Position numbers and translations under genes: made by a program
Shown: positions 42,826 through 50,071 of the stretch, piece by piece
Numbering within the stretch: the first letter of the stretch is position 1
Layout: the number at the start of each line of letters is the position of its first letter
Assembly: GCA_020633955.1 (NCBI GenBank)
Contig: JACKCP010000002.1
Span: 124,001 to 188,000, forward strand
Origin: Desulfobacteraceae bacterium
GTDB taxonomy: Bacteria; Desulfobacterota; Desulfobacteria; Desulfobacterales; JACKCP01
DNA: 64,000 bases
Reading direction: 5' to 3'
Notes under the pieces: generated by a model
What the model saw: only the letters and a program-made list of their open reading frames with translations
Told to the model about the DNA's origin: nothing
The model's database searches: none

Positions 42826-43647
42826 ATGCTTCAACTGAAAATGATAGAACTCTTCAAGGAAGGTTGTCATGAGGATGCACGAATAATCGCGACATTGATG
42901 TTCGGCTCATTTGCTATCGGAGAGGGTGACGAGTTCTCTGATATCGAATTCGCAGTGTTCATCCAGGATGACCATTTTGAAAATTTCGATCAGCGCTCGT
43001 GGCTTAATGCCGTAAGTCCGGTTGCTGCTTACTTTCCGGACGACTTCGGCCACCACACCGCACTTTTTGAAAACGGCATTCGCGGTGAATTCCATTTCAT
43101 GCGAAAATCGGACATACCGGTCATTTCCACTTGGCAAGGCTATGGGTGGTTTCCCTCGCTTGAGGCGGCTGTTTTGTTGGACCGATCAGGAGAGTTGTCA
43201 AGGTATGCAAGCGCTCTCGTGGGCGATCCCCCGATACGTGAAGGCGCGCCGCTGGTGGAAGGGCTTGTGTTGAACCTCATCAGCCTGATGCTCTTTGGGG
43301 CCAATCTTTTAAATCGGGGAGAGTACGCTCGCGCCTGGGCTTTGCTCAGCAAAGCACATGAAAACCTACTCAAGCTGGTTCGACTCCACGAAGGGGCAAC
43401 AGACCACTGGCCGACACCTTCACGCGCGCTCGAAAAGGATATCTCGGAGGACTCGTATAATCGCTATCTGGCATGCACAAGCAGTGCAGAACCAAGAGCA
43501 CTATGTGCAGCCTATCATCAAACGTGGACGTGGAGTCTCGAATTGTTCAAGAGCGTGACAGAACCTCTGAATATCGAGCTTCCGAGAACTGTAATTGCGC
43601 AGGCAAAAAGGTTGCTCAATGAGTCTGCGACGCCGCACAACAAGTAA
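42826..43647 (+). CDS. lnu(F): Lincosamide nucleotidyltransferase, Lnu(F)-like
   Basis: A 273-residue nucleotidyltransferase. The catalytic core FGSFAIGEGDEFSDIEFAVF has the G-S-x(n)-D-x-[DE] pattern, and the remainder (WQGYGWFPSLEAAVLLDRSG, LLNRGEYARAWALLSKAH, HWPTPSRALEKDI) agrees closely with LinF/Lnu(F) as I recall it, including its length. Such enzymes adenylylate lincomycin and clindamycin. Base composition is visibly richer in G+C than the surrounding genes, which suggests a recent arrival as a cassette. The stop lies inside attC1, as usual for cassettes. A ribosome site AAAGGA is present. Confidence 0.9.
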   Translation: MLQLKMIELFKEGCHEDARIIATLMFGSFAIGEGDEFSDIEFAVFIQDDHFENFDQRSWLNAVSPVAAYFPDDFGHHTALFENGIRGEFHFMRKSDIPVISTWQGYGWFPSLEAAVLLDRSGELSRYASALVGDPPIREGAPLVEGLVLNLISLMLFGANLLNRGEYARAWALLSKAHENLLKLVRLHEGATDHWPTPSRALEKDISEDSYNRYLACTSSAEPRALCAAYHQTWTWSLELFKSVTEPLNIELPRTVIAQAKRLLNESATPHNK

Positions 43648-43692
43648 ATCCAGCGGACGCATAAAAACGCGCCGCTGATTTTGACGTTATCT
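43637..43692 (+). other. attC site 1
   Basis: AAC (43639-43641) and GTT (43686-43688) bracket an imperfect hairpin: AAATCCAGCGG against CCGCTGATTTT, with the middle ACGCATAAAAACGCG. It ends the lnu(F) cassette. Confidence 0.85.
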
Positions 43693-43706
43693 GAAGGAAA
43701 TATAAA

Positions 43707-43961
43707 ATGATCTCTTTAACCCCAAACACACCCCAAAAGAATAAATTTAAAGATAATGATTTGGTGTGTTATTGCTTTGAATATACAAAGAAAGATATTG
43801 AAGTGGATTTCCAGAATCATAGACACTCAAAGATTCTGGAAAAGATAAAAGCCGAAAAAAAGAACAAAGGATGTAACTGCGAAGAGAAAAACCCAAAAGG
43901 TAAATGATGCATCGGTGATGTCCACCAGGTGGTGGAAGAATTTAAAATGAAAAACCTATAA
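43707..43961 (+). CDS. BFD/CopZ-like [2Fe-2S] protein, candidate selenoprotein (UGA at 43905-43907)
   Basis: The frame gives 66 residues to TGA 43905: VCYCFEYTKKDIE (C-x-C), then GCNCEEKNPKGK. In the BFD-like domain of CopZ-type metallochaperones this continues NPSGRCC-LGDV. Here, reading UGA as selenocysteine yields NPKGK-U-CIGDVHQVVEEF and a natural stop TAA at 43959-43961 (84 codons), so the downstream homology is preserved and Sec replaces the first Cys of the C-C pair. A SECIS-like hairpin follows. GAAGGA ribosome site. It is an entire cassette between attC1 and attC2. The alternative is a nonsense mutation. Confidence 0.75.
43905..43936 (+). promoter_or_regulatory. SECIS-like hairpin after UGA 43905
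   Basis: TCCACC (43921-43926) pairs perfectly with GGTGGA (43931-43936) around AGGT. UGA-to-loop spacing is 19 nt, within the known 16-37 nt range. The same loop follows the UGA at 478. Confidence 0.7.
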
Positions 43962-43971
43962 AATTATACAG

Positions 43972-44027
43972 ATAACAAAAAAATGCAGGGGACGCAAAAA
44001 GCCGCGCCCCTGATTTAAACGTTCGGC
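43972..44027 (+). other. attC site 2
   Basis: AAC (43974-43976) to GTT (44021-44023), with CAGGGG against CCCCTG and the shared middle ACGCAAAAAGCCGCG. It ends the iron-sulfur selenoprotein cassette. Confidence 0.88.
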
Positions 44028-44230
44028 ATATAGCATATAGTACGGAAAAAATATTCTTTTTGAGAAGTGTCGCTGTAAGCAAGTCTTATAAAAGCTTCAA
44101 AAATAAAGAACGCAGGTATACGGCTGCTGAGCATTCAAAAATATCAAATTGTTTCATAAAGTTTAGAATCCTCTTTTTTTAATTTCAGCTATTTACATTG
44201 AACTGTTTCTTTACCCGGGGACCTTCAGTT

Positions 44231-45067
44231 TCAAAAAACGTATTTATTTAAAGCTTTGCATTTGGGACATTTAAAAAGCAGGAGCAGGAGATGTTTCAAA
44301 ATTTGCCAATTTTTACATGAAGAACAAGCTGAACCAGCATCAGCATCTTGCATTGCTGTGAAGAAACCGTAATCTTGCTCTCCTGAACCCTGACGGCAGA
44401 ACGTCAGCTGATAGTTGAAGGCTTCACCTTTAAGGGTTCTGTATTTTGTTTTTCCATGTTTACTTTCTGCGAAGTTATAAAACCGTTTATCGAAATAATA
44501 TTTTTTATAAACTCCGCGGTACAAATATTTTGATAGATATTTTACATGAAAGTTTTCAACGGGCTGTCCACAACCCATTGATGGACTCTCCAGGTATTTA
44601 TTAAACTCAAGATTGAGTTCATCAATAAAAGCTCTGAATATCTTGCCACAGACTTCTGGTTAAAAGATATCCTTTTTTCTTTTCACTGCCGTCTTTTTTA
44701 TCTATTCCTCAGGAACAAAGCATGGATATGGGGATGAAAGTCAGTTTTCTGTTATGAGTATGACACCATGGTGCATTCCATTTCCGCACCAAGGTGTTTT
44801 GGATTTTTCAAAATCTTTTAAAGTACCTGAAGCACATTTGAATAAAAGCAGAAAAAAGCAGCCTTTTGAAGTTTGCTAAAGCAGCTCGTGTAAAGTGACC
44901 ATGTAATGAACAGGAAGCAGTTTATTCTGCTGCCTTTCAATCCATTTAGTAGCTTCATGATTCTGGCATTGAGGACGCATGCAGTGACCGCCAGATAGGA
45001 TCTTCCACTCAGAATAATTACAATCAGACAGCTGATATAAATCTGACCATGACTCAGAGTCTGACAC
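44231..45067 (-). pseudogene. Decayed IS91-family (Y2/HUH) transposase
   Basis: Three stretches in correct minus-strand order belong to one transposase. The N-terminal zinc-binding part (45067-44876) has RPQCQNHEATKWIERQQNKL and LLPVHYMVTLHELL. The middle (about 44760-44590) corresponds to the HUH segment that is better kept at 49571-49771. The C-terminal part (44578-44231) has VKYLSKYLYRGVY, KTKYRTLKGEAFNY and a C-x2-C tail. Frames differ and stops intervene, so it is inactive. It sits inside the third cassette interval. Confidence 0.75.
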
Positions 45068-45087
45068 TTAAGAATGAGTCAAAGCTT

Positions 45088-45810
45088 TTACATGACCTGG
45101 CAGAGCTGTTTTACCGTATTTTTTTCAATCCATGGATCATAGTATTTATTTACAATGAGGCTAAATTCATATTCAAGCCTCCTGAAATCATTGATTTTAT
45201 TGAGCAGTGAATTGATAGTTTCAAGGCTGTCTTTTCAGGATATTGGTGATATGGCGCATATCTGGCTGTAGTTTGGACTGCATGGCCTAGCAGGGGCTAT
45301 ATGGCGAAGCTACCCTGTTAAGAGAGATGGGTTTCAAAACTGTGTCTGAGGAATGGATGACACTTTTTATTTTGCATTCTGTAACACACGTTTCATGGCA
45401 GTCCACTCCGCCTCTGTCCATAGGAGTGACAGCATTTTTGTGTCTCATGAACCGTTTGCATTCAGAATAAAATTTGATTGCGGTGTCTTTCCAGAGTTCC
45501 CGCAGTCCTGTTAAAAGCAAGATCAGGCAATGGAACAAAGCGTCTTTATTGGCCTTTACCTCTTCTTATGTGAACAAGTTTACGCTCTGCGTAATATCCA
45601 ACCTGAAGAAAGGTTTCTCCCAATCTCAATACATGGAATATGTTGTTAAAAAATACACATTATCTGATTTTCGGGTTGCCTATAATCTTTTCTATTTCGG
45701 GGAGTAAATATCAGAGTATTGATTTGATTTTAGGGGTTTTACAATATACCCATTTCCATTCTTTTTAAAAACAAATTTCAAAATGCTAGAGTCGAGACGG
45801 TCTATCTTTT
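45088..45810. other. Unassigned remnant sequence inside the integron
   Basis: Short open stretches occur on both strands: minus strand 45231-45088, with FRRLEYEFSLIVNKYYDPW; minus strand 45538-45287, with RVASPYSPC at the end; and plus strand 45571-45707, with YMEYVVKKYTLSDFRVAYN. None has a recognisable start or family. They are probably further decayed element DNA. Confidence 0.4.
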
Positions 45811-46019
45811 GTCTCCAGGGTGAGAGTCAACAAGGTCTGCAAATACCCTTCAAGCTGTTCGGGTTTTAATTTATCAACGTGTCAGAAGTATAATCTTCCA
45901 CTCTTAGAAACATGCCTGGAATAAGATTTTATTGTTTTATCAGCTTTGCCCTGGAGTTTAAGTGATCTTAATTGAAGCTCGTAAAGCCTGTTAAATCGTT
46001 TTAATTCGGTTTTTTGCAT
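45810..46019 (-). pseudogene. Fragment of an IS91-associated tyrosine recombinase
   Basis: From ATG 46019 the frame reads FNRLYELQLRSLKLQGKADK then TIKSYSRHV, the N-terminal SAM-like domain of integrases that accompany IS91-type transposases. A TGA interrupts after SGRLYF, and the same frame continues HVDKLKPEQLEGYLQTL before degrading. The catalytic domain is missing. Confidence 0.6.
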
Positions 46020-46111
46020 GGTGTATATCCTTTTTTAAAGTTAATAAAATCGTTAAGACTTAAAAGGTTATACACCATATTTTAAATAATTTCTGCCGCG
46101 GTAGCGGCTTC

Positions 46112-46170
46112 GTCCAACAAATAAATTCAGGGGACGCAAAAAGCCGCGCCCCTGATTTCAGCGTTATGAG
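46112..46170 (+). other. attC site 3
   Basis: AAC (46116-46118) to GTT (46163-46165), with CAGGGG/CCCCTG arms and ACGCAAAAAGCCGCG in the middle, almost identical to attC2. It closes the interval that contains the IS91 remnant. Confidence 0.88.
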
Positions 46171-46202
46171 TCTATTATTACTAAAAGTCCTGGATGGAAT
46201 AA

Positions 46203-46625
46203 ATGTCACAAGTTATATGGGTAGGAAAAATGTTTGGAGGAAAAATTGATGAAAGAGGCGATCCATTTGACAAGCCATTTATTCTTAAATATTCAAAAAA
46301 AATCGACAGTATTTGCAGAAAAAATCACATACCTGAAATATCGACATTTTTTGACAGTACCGAACTTCGAGCTGTAATGACTGATGATTATCAAGGCTTT
46401 GAGGATGGATATCGCCTTGTTGAAGCAAAAGGAAAATGGTTTGAACCTTCAGAAGGGATTGAAAACATAGAAAATCTTTTAGGTATTCTAAATAAAACAC
46501 CTGTCAAATTTGGAATACTATCAGATAGATACAATGATATTATTGAAGAGCTCAAAAACTGTCTTGAGCAATTAATAGAAATCGGAAATAAGAAAGGTAA
46601 ATTCCATTTTTGCATCGTCCCTTAA
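46203..46625 (+). CDS. Integron cassette protein of unknown function
   Basis: A 140-residue soluble protein opening SQVIWVGKMFGGKIDERGDP and containing PEISTFFDSTELRAVM, VEAKGKWFEPSEGI and a C-terminal amphipathic helix. It has no signal peptide or membrane helix. Small acidic proteins with an N-terminal W-G-type opening are frequent in cassette arrays, some as immunity-like proteins, but I recognise no family. Ribosome site GGAA. It lies between attC3 and a transposase fragment. Confidence 0.7.
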   Translation: MSQVIWVGKMFGGKIDERGDPFDKPFILKYSKKIDSICRKNHIPEISTFFDSTELRAVMTDDYQGFEDGYRLVEAKGKWFEPSEGIENIENLLGILNKTPVKFGILSDRYNDIIEELKNCLEQLIEIGNKKGKFHFCIVP

Positions 46626-46682
46626 ATTATGACAATAAGGATTAACTCATAACCTGTATTTGCAAATATCCGAAGCACACTG

Positions 46683-46785
46683 GGACTAAACAGATTTACT
46701 CTGCTCGGAAAAATAAAGGTCGATATTCAATGGAAACTTTACTGCATGGTTCACAATATCGGTAAACTTGCAAAGTTCGGCGATA
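46683..46785 (+). pseudogene. C-terminal fragment of an IS1182-like transposase
   Basis: One frame reads GLNRFTLLGKIKVDIQWKL then YCMVHNIGKLAKFG, the conserved C-terminal end of DDE transposases of the IS1182 type (V-x-x-Q/E-W-x-L-x-C-x-x-H-N-x-x-K-L). The rest of the gene is missing. A matching N-terminal fragment occurs at 51719. Confidence 0.6.
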
Positions 46786-46910
46786 TTTTCCCTGTTGACC
46801 GATTGTCATACAGCTCCCCCCTCGCCTCCATCTGGCCGGGTCTAAGACTTGTCAAACAATTATCCTCTATGATATGTTTGACTCACTTTTAAGACAGATG
46901 CCGTGCCCGG

Positions 46911-47014
46911 CACACACAATCAAATGCACGTTGACAGCTAAAGGTGCACAACTTTTTTAGAAGACCTCAAAGGAGGTCGCGCGCCTTTAGCTGCAGGAGA
47001 TTAAACCGTTATGT
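46911..47014 (+). other. attC site 4 (longer type)
   Basis: CAGCTAAAGG (46935-46944) pairs with CCTTTAGCTG (46984-46993), enclosing an inner stem GACCTC/GAGGTC (46963-46978). The core GTT is at 47008. It differs from the other attC sites in length and sequence, pointing to another source integron. Confidence 0.7.
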
Positions 47015-47082
47015 GGCTTAAGATCATCAACGAAATTGAATAAAAAAGCATGTAAGTAAAAAATAAATTTATTGGAGGTATC

Positions 47083-47553
47083 ATGAAAAAAAAACTAACG
47101 GTATTTATCTTGATTTTTTTTACATCAGTAGTATCGGCACAGGATTTTTCATCTCTTTTTCCATTTGAAAAATTTTCGAAGTGGATGAATTCAACTACTA
47201 TTAAGGGTTATCAGGCGGCCGGCGTAGACGATATGTCTACCGATACATCTGTTTCAGACAGAAAATATCGAGCAATCTTTACTGGCGATCAGGGAATGAT
47301 CAATGTCCAGCTCAGTCAAGGAAAATTTTTTGATGATTATAAGCACAGCAACGATTTCAAAAATGTAAAGCCTTTCAATAAAAAAGGCTTTGAAACAGTA
47401 TACCTTAGCAAATCCCAAATGCCCATGTCTTTTATCAGGGTAAAAATTCCTAAATACAAAGCTACATTTTCGATTATGGCATCACCCAAAAAAGATAAAA
47501 AGACAATGGAAACCTTACTTGAACAAATAGAACTTTATAGATATTTAAAATAA
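47083..47553 (+). CDS. Secreted integron cassette protein of unknown function
   Basis: 156 residues with a clear signal peptide (residues 1-19, cleaved after VVSA). The mature part has FSSLFPFEKFSKWMNSTTIK, YRAIFTGDQGMINVQLSQG and FIRVKIPKYKATFSIMA, suggesting a beta-rich periplasmic domain. The excellent ribosome site GGAGG fixes the start. It is a whole cassette between attC4 and attC5. No family recognised. Confidence 0.72.
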   Translation: MKKKLTVFILIFFTSVVSAQDFSSLFPFEKFSKWMNSTTIKGYQAAGVDDMSTDTSVSDRKYRAIFTGDQGMINVQLSQGKFFDDYKHSNDFKNVKPFNKKGFETVYLSKSQMPMSFIRVKIPKYKATFSIMASPKKDKKTMETLLEQIELYRYLK

Positions 47554-47615
47554 ATCTCTCATAATGCAACATCTGAACATATTCCAATCTGGAATTTATA
47601 AAAAGCGAACTTCAC

Positions 47616-47675
47616 ACATAACCATAAAAATCCAGCCGATGCAAAAAGCCGCGTCGCTGATTTTTGGCGTTATGC
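47616..47675 (+). other. attC site 5
   Basis: AAC (47620-47622) to GTT (47669-47671), with AATCCAGCCGATGC opposite GCGTCGCTGATTTTT and the shared AAAAAGCC. A diverged member of the family of attC1-3. Confidence 0.85.
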
Positions 47676-47757
47676 CGCTGTAACAATAGAATAAAAATGA
47701 ATTGCTATTCAGGGTGTAAAAAAAACACTATAAGCGGGAAAGGGTAAGGGAAATAAG

Positions 47758-48171
47758 ATGAATCCTGTGATACAGGAAGAAGAATCAGGTTGCGGAATTG
47801 CATCTGTGGCGGCAATTGTTAAAAAAACTTATTCCGAAGTAAAAGAAAAAGCTGCGTCATTGGGTATATACGCAGATGATAAGAAACTATTCTCGGATAC
47901 TCACTACGTCAGACGACTGCTGAAAGAATATAATGTTTCTGTTTCCGATTCGGAGATACCGTTTGTCTCATGGGAGGAACTGCCCGATACTGCACTGCTT
48001 TCAATCAAATATCATGTTGAAGACGACAAACCTTTCTGGCATTGGGTGGTATTCACTCGTCAAAACGGGCATGAAGTGATTTTGGATTCGGCAGCATATC
48101 TGGAGAAGAATAAACGCATCGATTTCAATCAGATGTCTCCGAAATGGTTTATAAGGGTAAACGCAACATAA
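47758..48171 (+). CDS. C39-peptidase-like cassette protein
   Basis: A 137-residue protein starting NPVIQEEESGCGIASVAAIV, where Gln6 and Cys12 occupy the positions of the oxyanion Gln and nucleophile Cys of C39-type papain-like peptidases. HWVVFTR supplies the His and VILDSA the Asp. Stand-alone short C39-like domains are known among cassette and toxin-related genes; the target is unknown. Ribosome site AAGGG. It is the last complete cassette. Confidence 0.7.
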   Translation: MNPVIQEEESGCGIASVAAIVKKTYSEVKEKAASLGIYADDKKLFSDTHYVRRLLKEYNVSVSDSEIPFVSWEELPDTALLSIKYHVEDDKPFWHWVVFTRQNGHEVILDSAAYLEKNKRIDFNQMSPKWFIRVNAT

Positions 48172-48260
48172 CCCGGCGCTGCACTCAAACGCGAAGGAGG
48201 TCATGGTTTTTGCTTCCGGAAAAACCGCGCCTCCCCTTTGAGCCGGTGAGCCTGTCAACC
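48164..48260 (+). other. Truncated attC at the end of the array
   Basis: CATAACCCGGCGCTGCACTC and GCGAAGGAGG, then CCTCCCCTTTGAG, form one arm and part of the return arm of an attC of the class found in mobile integrons. The final GTT core is missing, so the downstream boundary of the cassette has been lost. Confidence 0.55.
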
Positions 48261-48386
48261 CTCCAGGAATTATTTTTTGATTGTTTTAAATCACTTATCT
48301 GCCTTTTAATTAATTTTATATTTTCAAAAGCTTTTTTATAAATCTAAACAATTTCAATTTTTTGTATATTTTTTATTAAGCAATTA

Positions 48387-49424
48387 TTACAGAGATACTA
48401 TATTTCCTGCCAAACTACTTCCGATCTCATTTTTAGGCTTATAATTCTGATTATTTTCGACAATTCCAGGAACAGACTCATCGATAGACTCTTGCCCATA
48501 TTTCGTACTACCTATAGTTCTATAATATCTTGGACTAAACTTGCTATAAGCACCTTTGAGAAATTCCTTGTAAGAATCAATAACGGGTGAAGGATTGACA
48601 GGAACCTCAGGCACTTTTTCATGATCAAAATACAGCCCCGATTCTGAAGCCTTATCCATCATCCACCGAAGTGATATATCCGATAAATTATTATCACAAT
48701 ACCCTCCGCCAATATTTGAATGAGCACCGGCAAACCAGACTTGCTCCATTCTTTGATTTATTTTTTTAACAGGGTCCCATAAAGTGCACTTATAGTTTTT
48801 TCGATGTTCATCAATAGCAACCGCATGAAATGCATTTTGAACAATACCGCTTAATCTTGTATCGTGGAATTCATAATATTGTTTACTAAACCAACCAAAC
48901 GATTCTAAAGGAATCCCTAAAGAACCAACTGTATCCCATACGCCTAGAAAATGAATTTTAATCTCCCTGGAATATTCATCTTTAAAAAACTTTGCGTTTT
49001 CAGAGTCTGCACTGCCGTCACGAGTACGATATAATGAATAGGCTTCACCAACCAACTCCTCATTTTCAGGTTTTAATAACCCCACATTTCTTATAAGTCC
49101 AACCAGGCTTCTGGCCGAGTAGGCCCCGCGGCTAAATCCAAAAATATACAGATCATCTCCATCATTAAAAGTTTCCACAATATACTTATATGCTTCCTGA
49201 ATTTTACCAGACAATCCTACACCAAAGACACCGCCAAAATATTTATTGTACCAAGAGGTTCCAACTCCTTCCTCATACCATTTTTTTTGTTCAACTCCAT
49301 TTGTATCTTCTGGCAGTATTGCATCGTAAATTTTCCAAACATTTGTGCTGCTATCTCCATCATCATAATTATCATCTGGAGTATTCCATGTACCATCAAA
49401 ACAAATTATAATCTTTTTTGACAT
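48387..49424 (-). CDS. DUF2235 (Tle1-like) alpha/beta-hydrolase
   Basis: About 345 residues. The N-terminal KKIIICFDGTWNTPDDN and the catalytic motif FGFSRGAYSARSL (nucleophile Ser) are those of DUF2235, the catalytic domain shared with type VI phospholipase effectors of the Tle1 family. Asp in LGVWDTVGSLGI and His in FAGAHSNIGGGY complete the triad. No other secretion genes are nearby, so it may be a stand-alone lipase. ATG 49424 follows AGGGG by 6 bp. It lies between the integron end and IS remnants and is likely acquired DNA. Confidence 0.85.
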   Translation of the reverse strand: MSKKIIICFDGTWNTPDDNYDDGDSSTNVWKIYDAILPEDTNGVEQKKWYEEGVGTSWYNKYFGGVFGVGLSGKIQEAYKYIVETFNDGDDLYIFGFSRGAYSARSLVGLIRNVGLLKPENEELVGEAYSLYRTRDGSADSENAKFFKDEYSREIKIHFLGVWDTVGSLGIPLESFGWFSKQYYEFHDTRLSGIVQNAFHAVAIDEHRKNYKCTLWDPVKKINQRMEQVWFAGAHSNIGGGYCDNNLSDISLRWMMDKASESGLYFDHEKVPEVPVNPSPVIDSYKEFLKGAYSKFSPRYYRTIGSTKYGQESIDESVPGIVENNQNYKPKNEIGSSLAGNIVSL

Positions 49425-49570
49425 ATGTACCCCTTGAAACAATACGTTTCAGTTAAAAAGTTTTAAACAGAATGATCTAGAATCAAACATCAAAACATTA
49501 AAAAGATATTTAAGATACGGAATTAATTATTGTTTTAATATCATATACAAAAATTAAAACAACCAATTAA

Positions 49571-49771
49571 ACTCAAGAGTGTTCAGTTCATCAATAAATG
49601 GGCTCTGAATACTTTTGTCATAGACTTTTCGTTAAAAAGATATCTGCCTTTATTCTTTTTCCACTGCCGTATTTTTTTATCTATCCCCCCTCCGGGAACA
49701 AATGCATGGATATGGGGATGAAACTCAGGTTTTCTGTTAAATGCTGTTCGTCTATTTATTGTGGCCCCCAA
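49571..49771 (-). pseudogene. IS91-family transposase fragment (HUH segment)
   Basis: The minus strand reads NRKPEFHPHIHAFVPGGG then IDKKIRQWKKNKGRYLF. H-P-H-I-H is the metal-binding HUH motif of Y2 transposases, and the PGGG extension is typical of IS91. It is cut at both ends and abuts an IS66 fragment. Nucleotide similarity to 44590-44760 shows the same element type. Confidence 0.75.
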
Positions 49772-49952
49772 AAACTGGCTTTTTTCCTATAGTCCTGAAG
49801 GAGCATCGGCAAGTGCTGCACTATACAGCAATATTGAAACTGTAAAAGCAAACAATCTTGAACCCTGCTGGTATCTCCGCCATCTGCTGGAAAAACTTCC
49901 TGATGCACTTCATGAAGAAGATTATAAAGCACTTCTTCCTCCAATACATTGA
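49758..49952 (+). pseudogene. IS66-family transposase C-terminal fragment
   Basis: The frame reads KNWLFSYSPEGASASAALYS, then KANNLEPCWYLRHLLEKLP and EEDYKALLPP, the conserved C-terminus of IS66 TnpC. The remainder of the transposase is missing. Confidence 0.8.
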
Positions 49953-50071
49953 CAAAAATATATTGCCGGATATAAATTCGAATAGATGGGGTTTATTGAG
50001 TGCTTACGGATAAAGAATGAGTGTCGTATGAAAAATAAGAAGTTACAACTTATGAAAATACTGTTTAGAGC

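Larger units (their letters stand above)
41387..48260. mobile_element. Chromosomal integron: intI, attI region and about six cassettes
   Basis: An integron-type integrase on the minus strand faces away from a plus-strand series of short genes, each ending in a palindromic attC site with a GTT core. Four of the five complete attC sites share the block ACGCAAAAAGCCGCG or a close variant. G+C content, gene orientation and style vary between cassettes. The array ends in a truncated attC near 48165-48260, beyond which IS remnants begin. Confidence 0.92.

Noticed and set aside
44876..45067. Independent small zinc protein
   Set aside because: It lines up as the N-terminus of the decayed IS91 transposase, in order with the later fragments.
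45287..45538. Minus-strand 83-codon frame within the integron
   Set aside because: No ribosome site, odd composition and no recognisable family; it lies in decayed element DNA.
45855..45925. In-frame TGA in the recombinase fragment as a third selenocysteine codon
   Set aside because: The frame continues after the TGA, but the gene is truncated and further decayed, the family has no catalytic Cys there, and I see no AGGU-type hairpin downstream.
43600..48260. Regular repeats of the integron read as a CRISPR array
   Set aside because: The repeats are 50-100 bp palindromes several hundred bp apart with genes between them, which fits attC sites.
49960..50071. c-di-GMP riboswitch before the first diguanylate cyclase
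   Set aside because: No GEMM-type stem or conserved core could be found in the leader.
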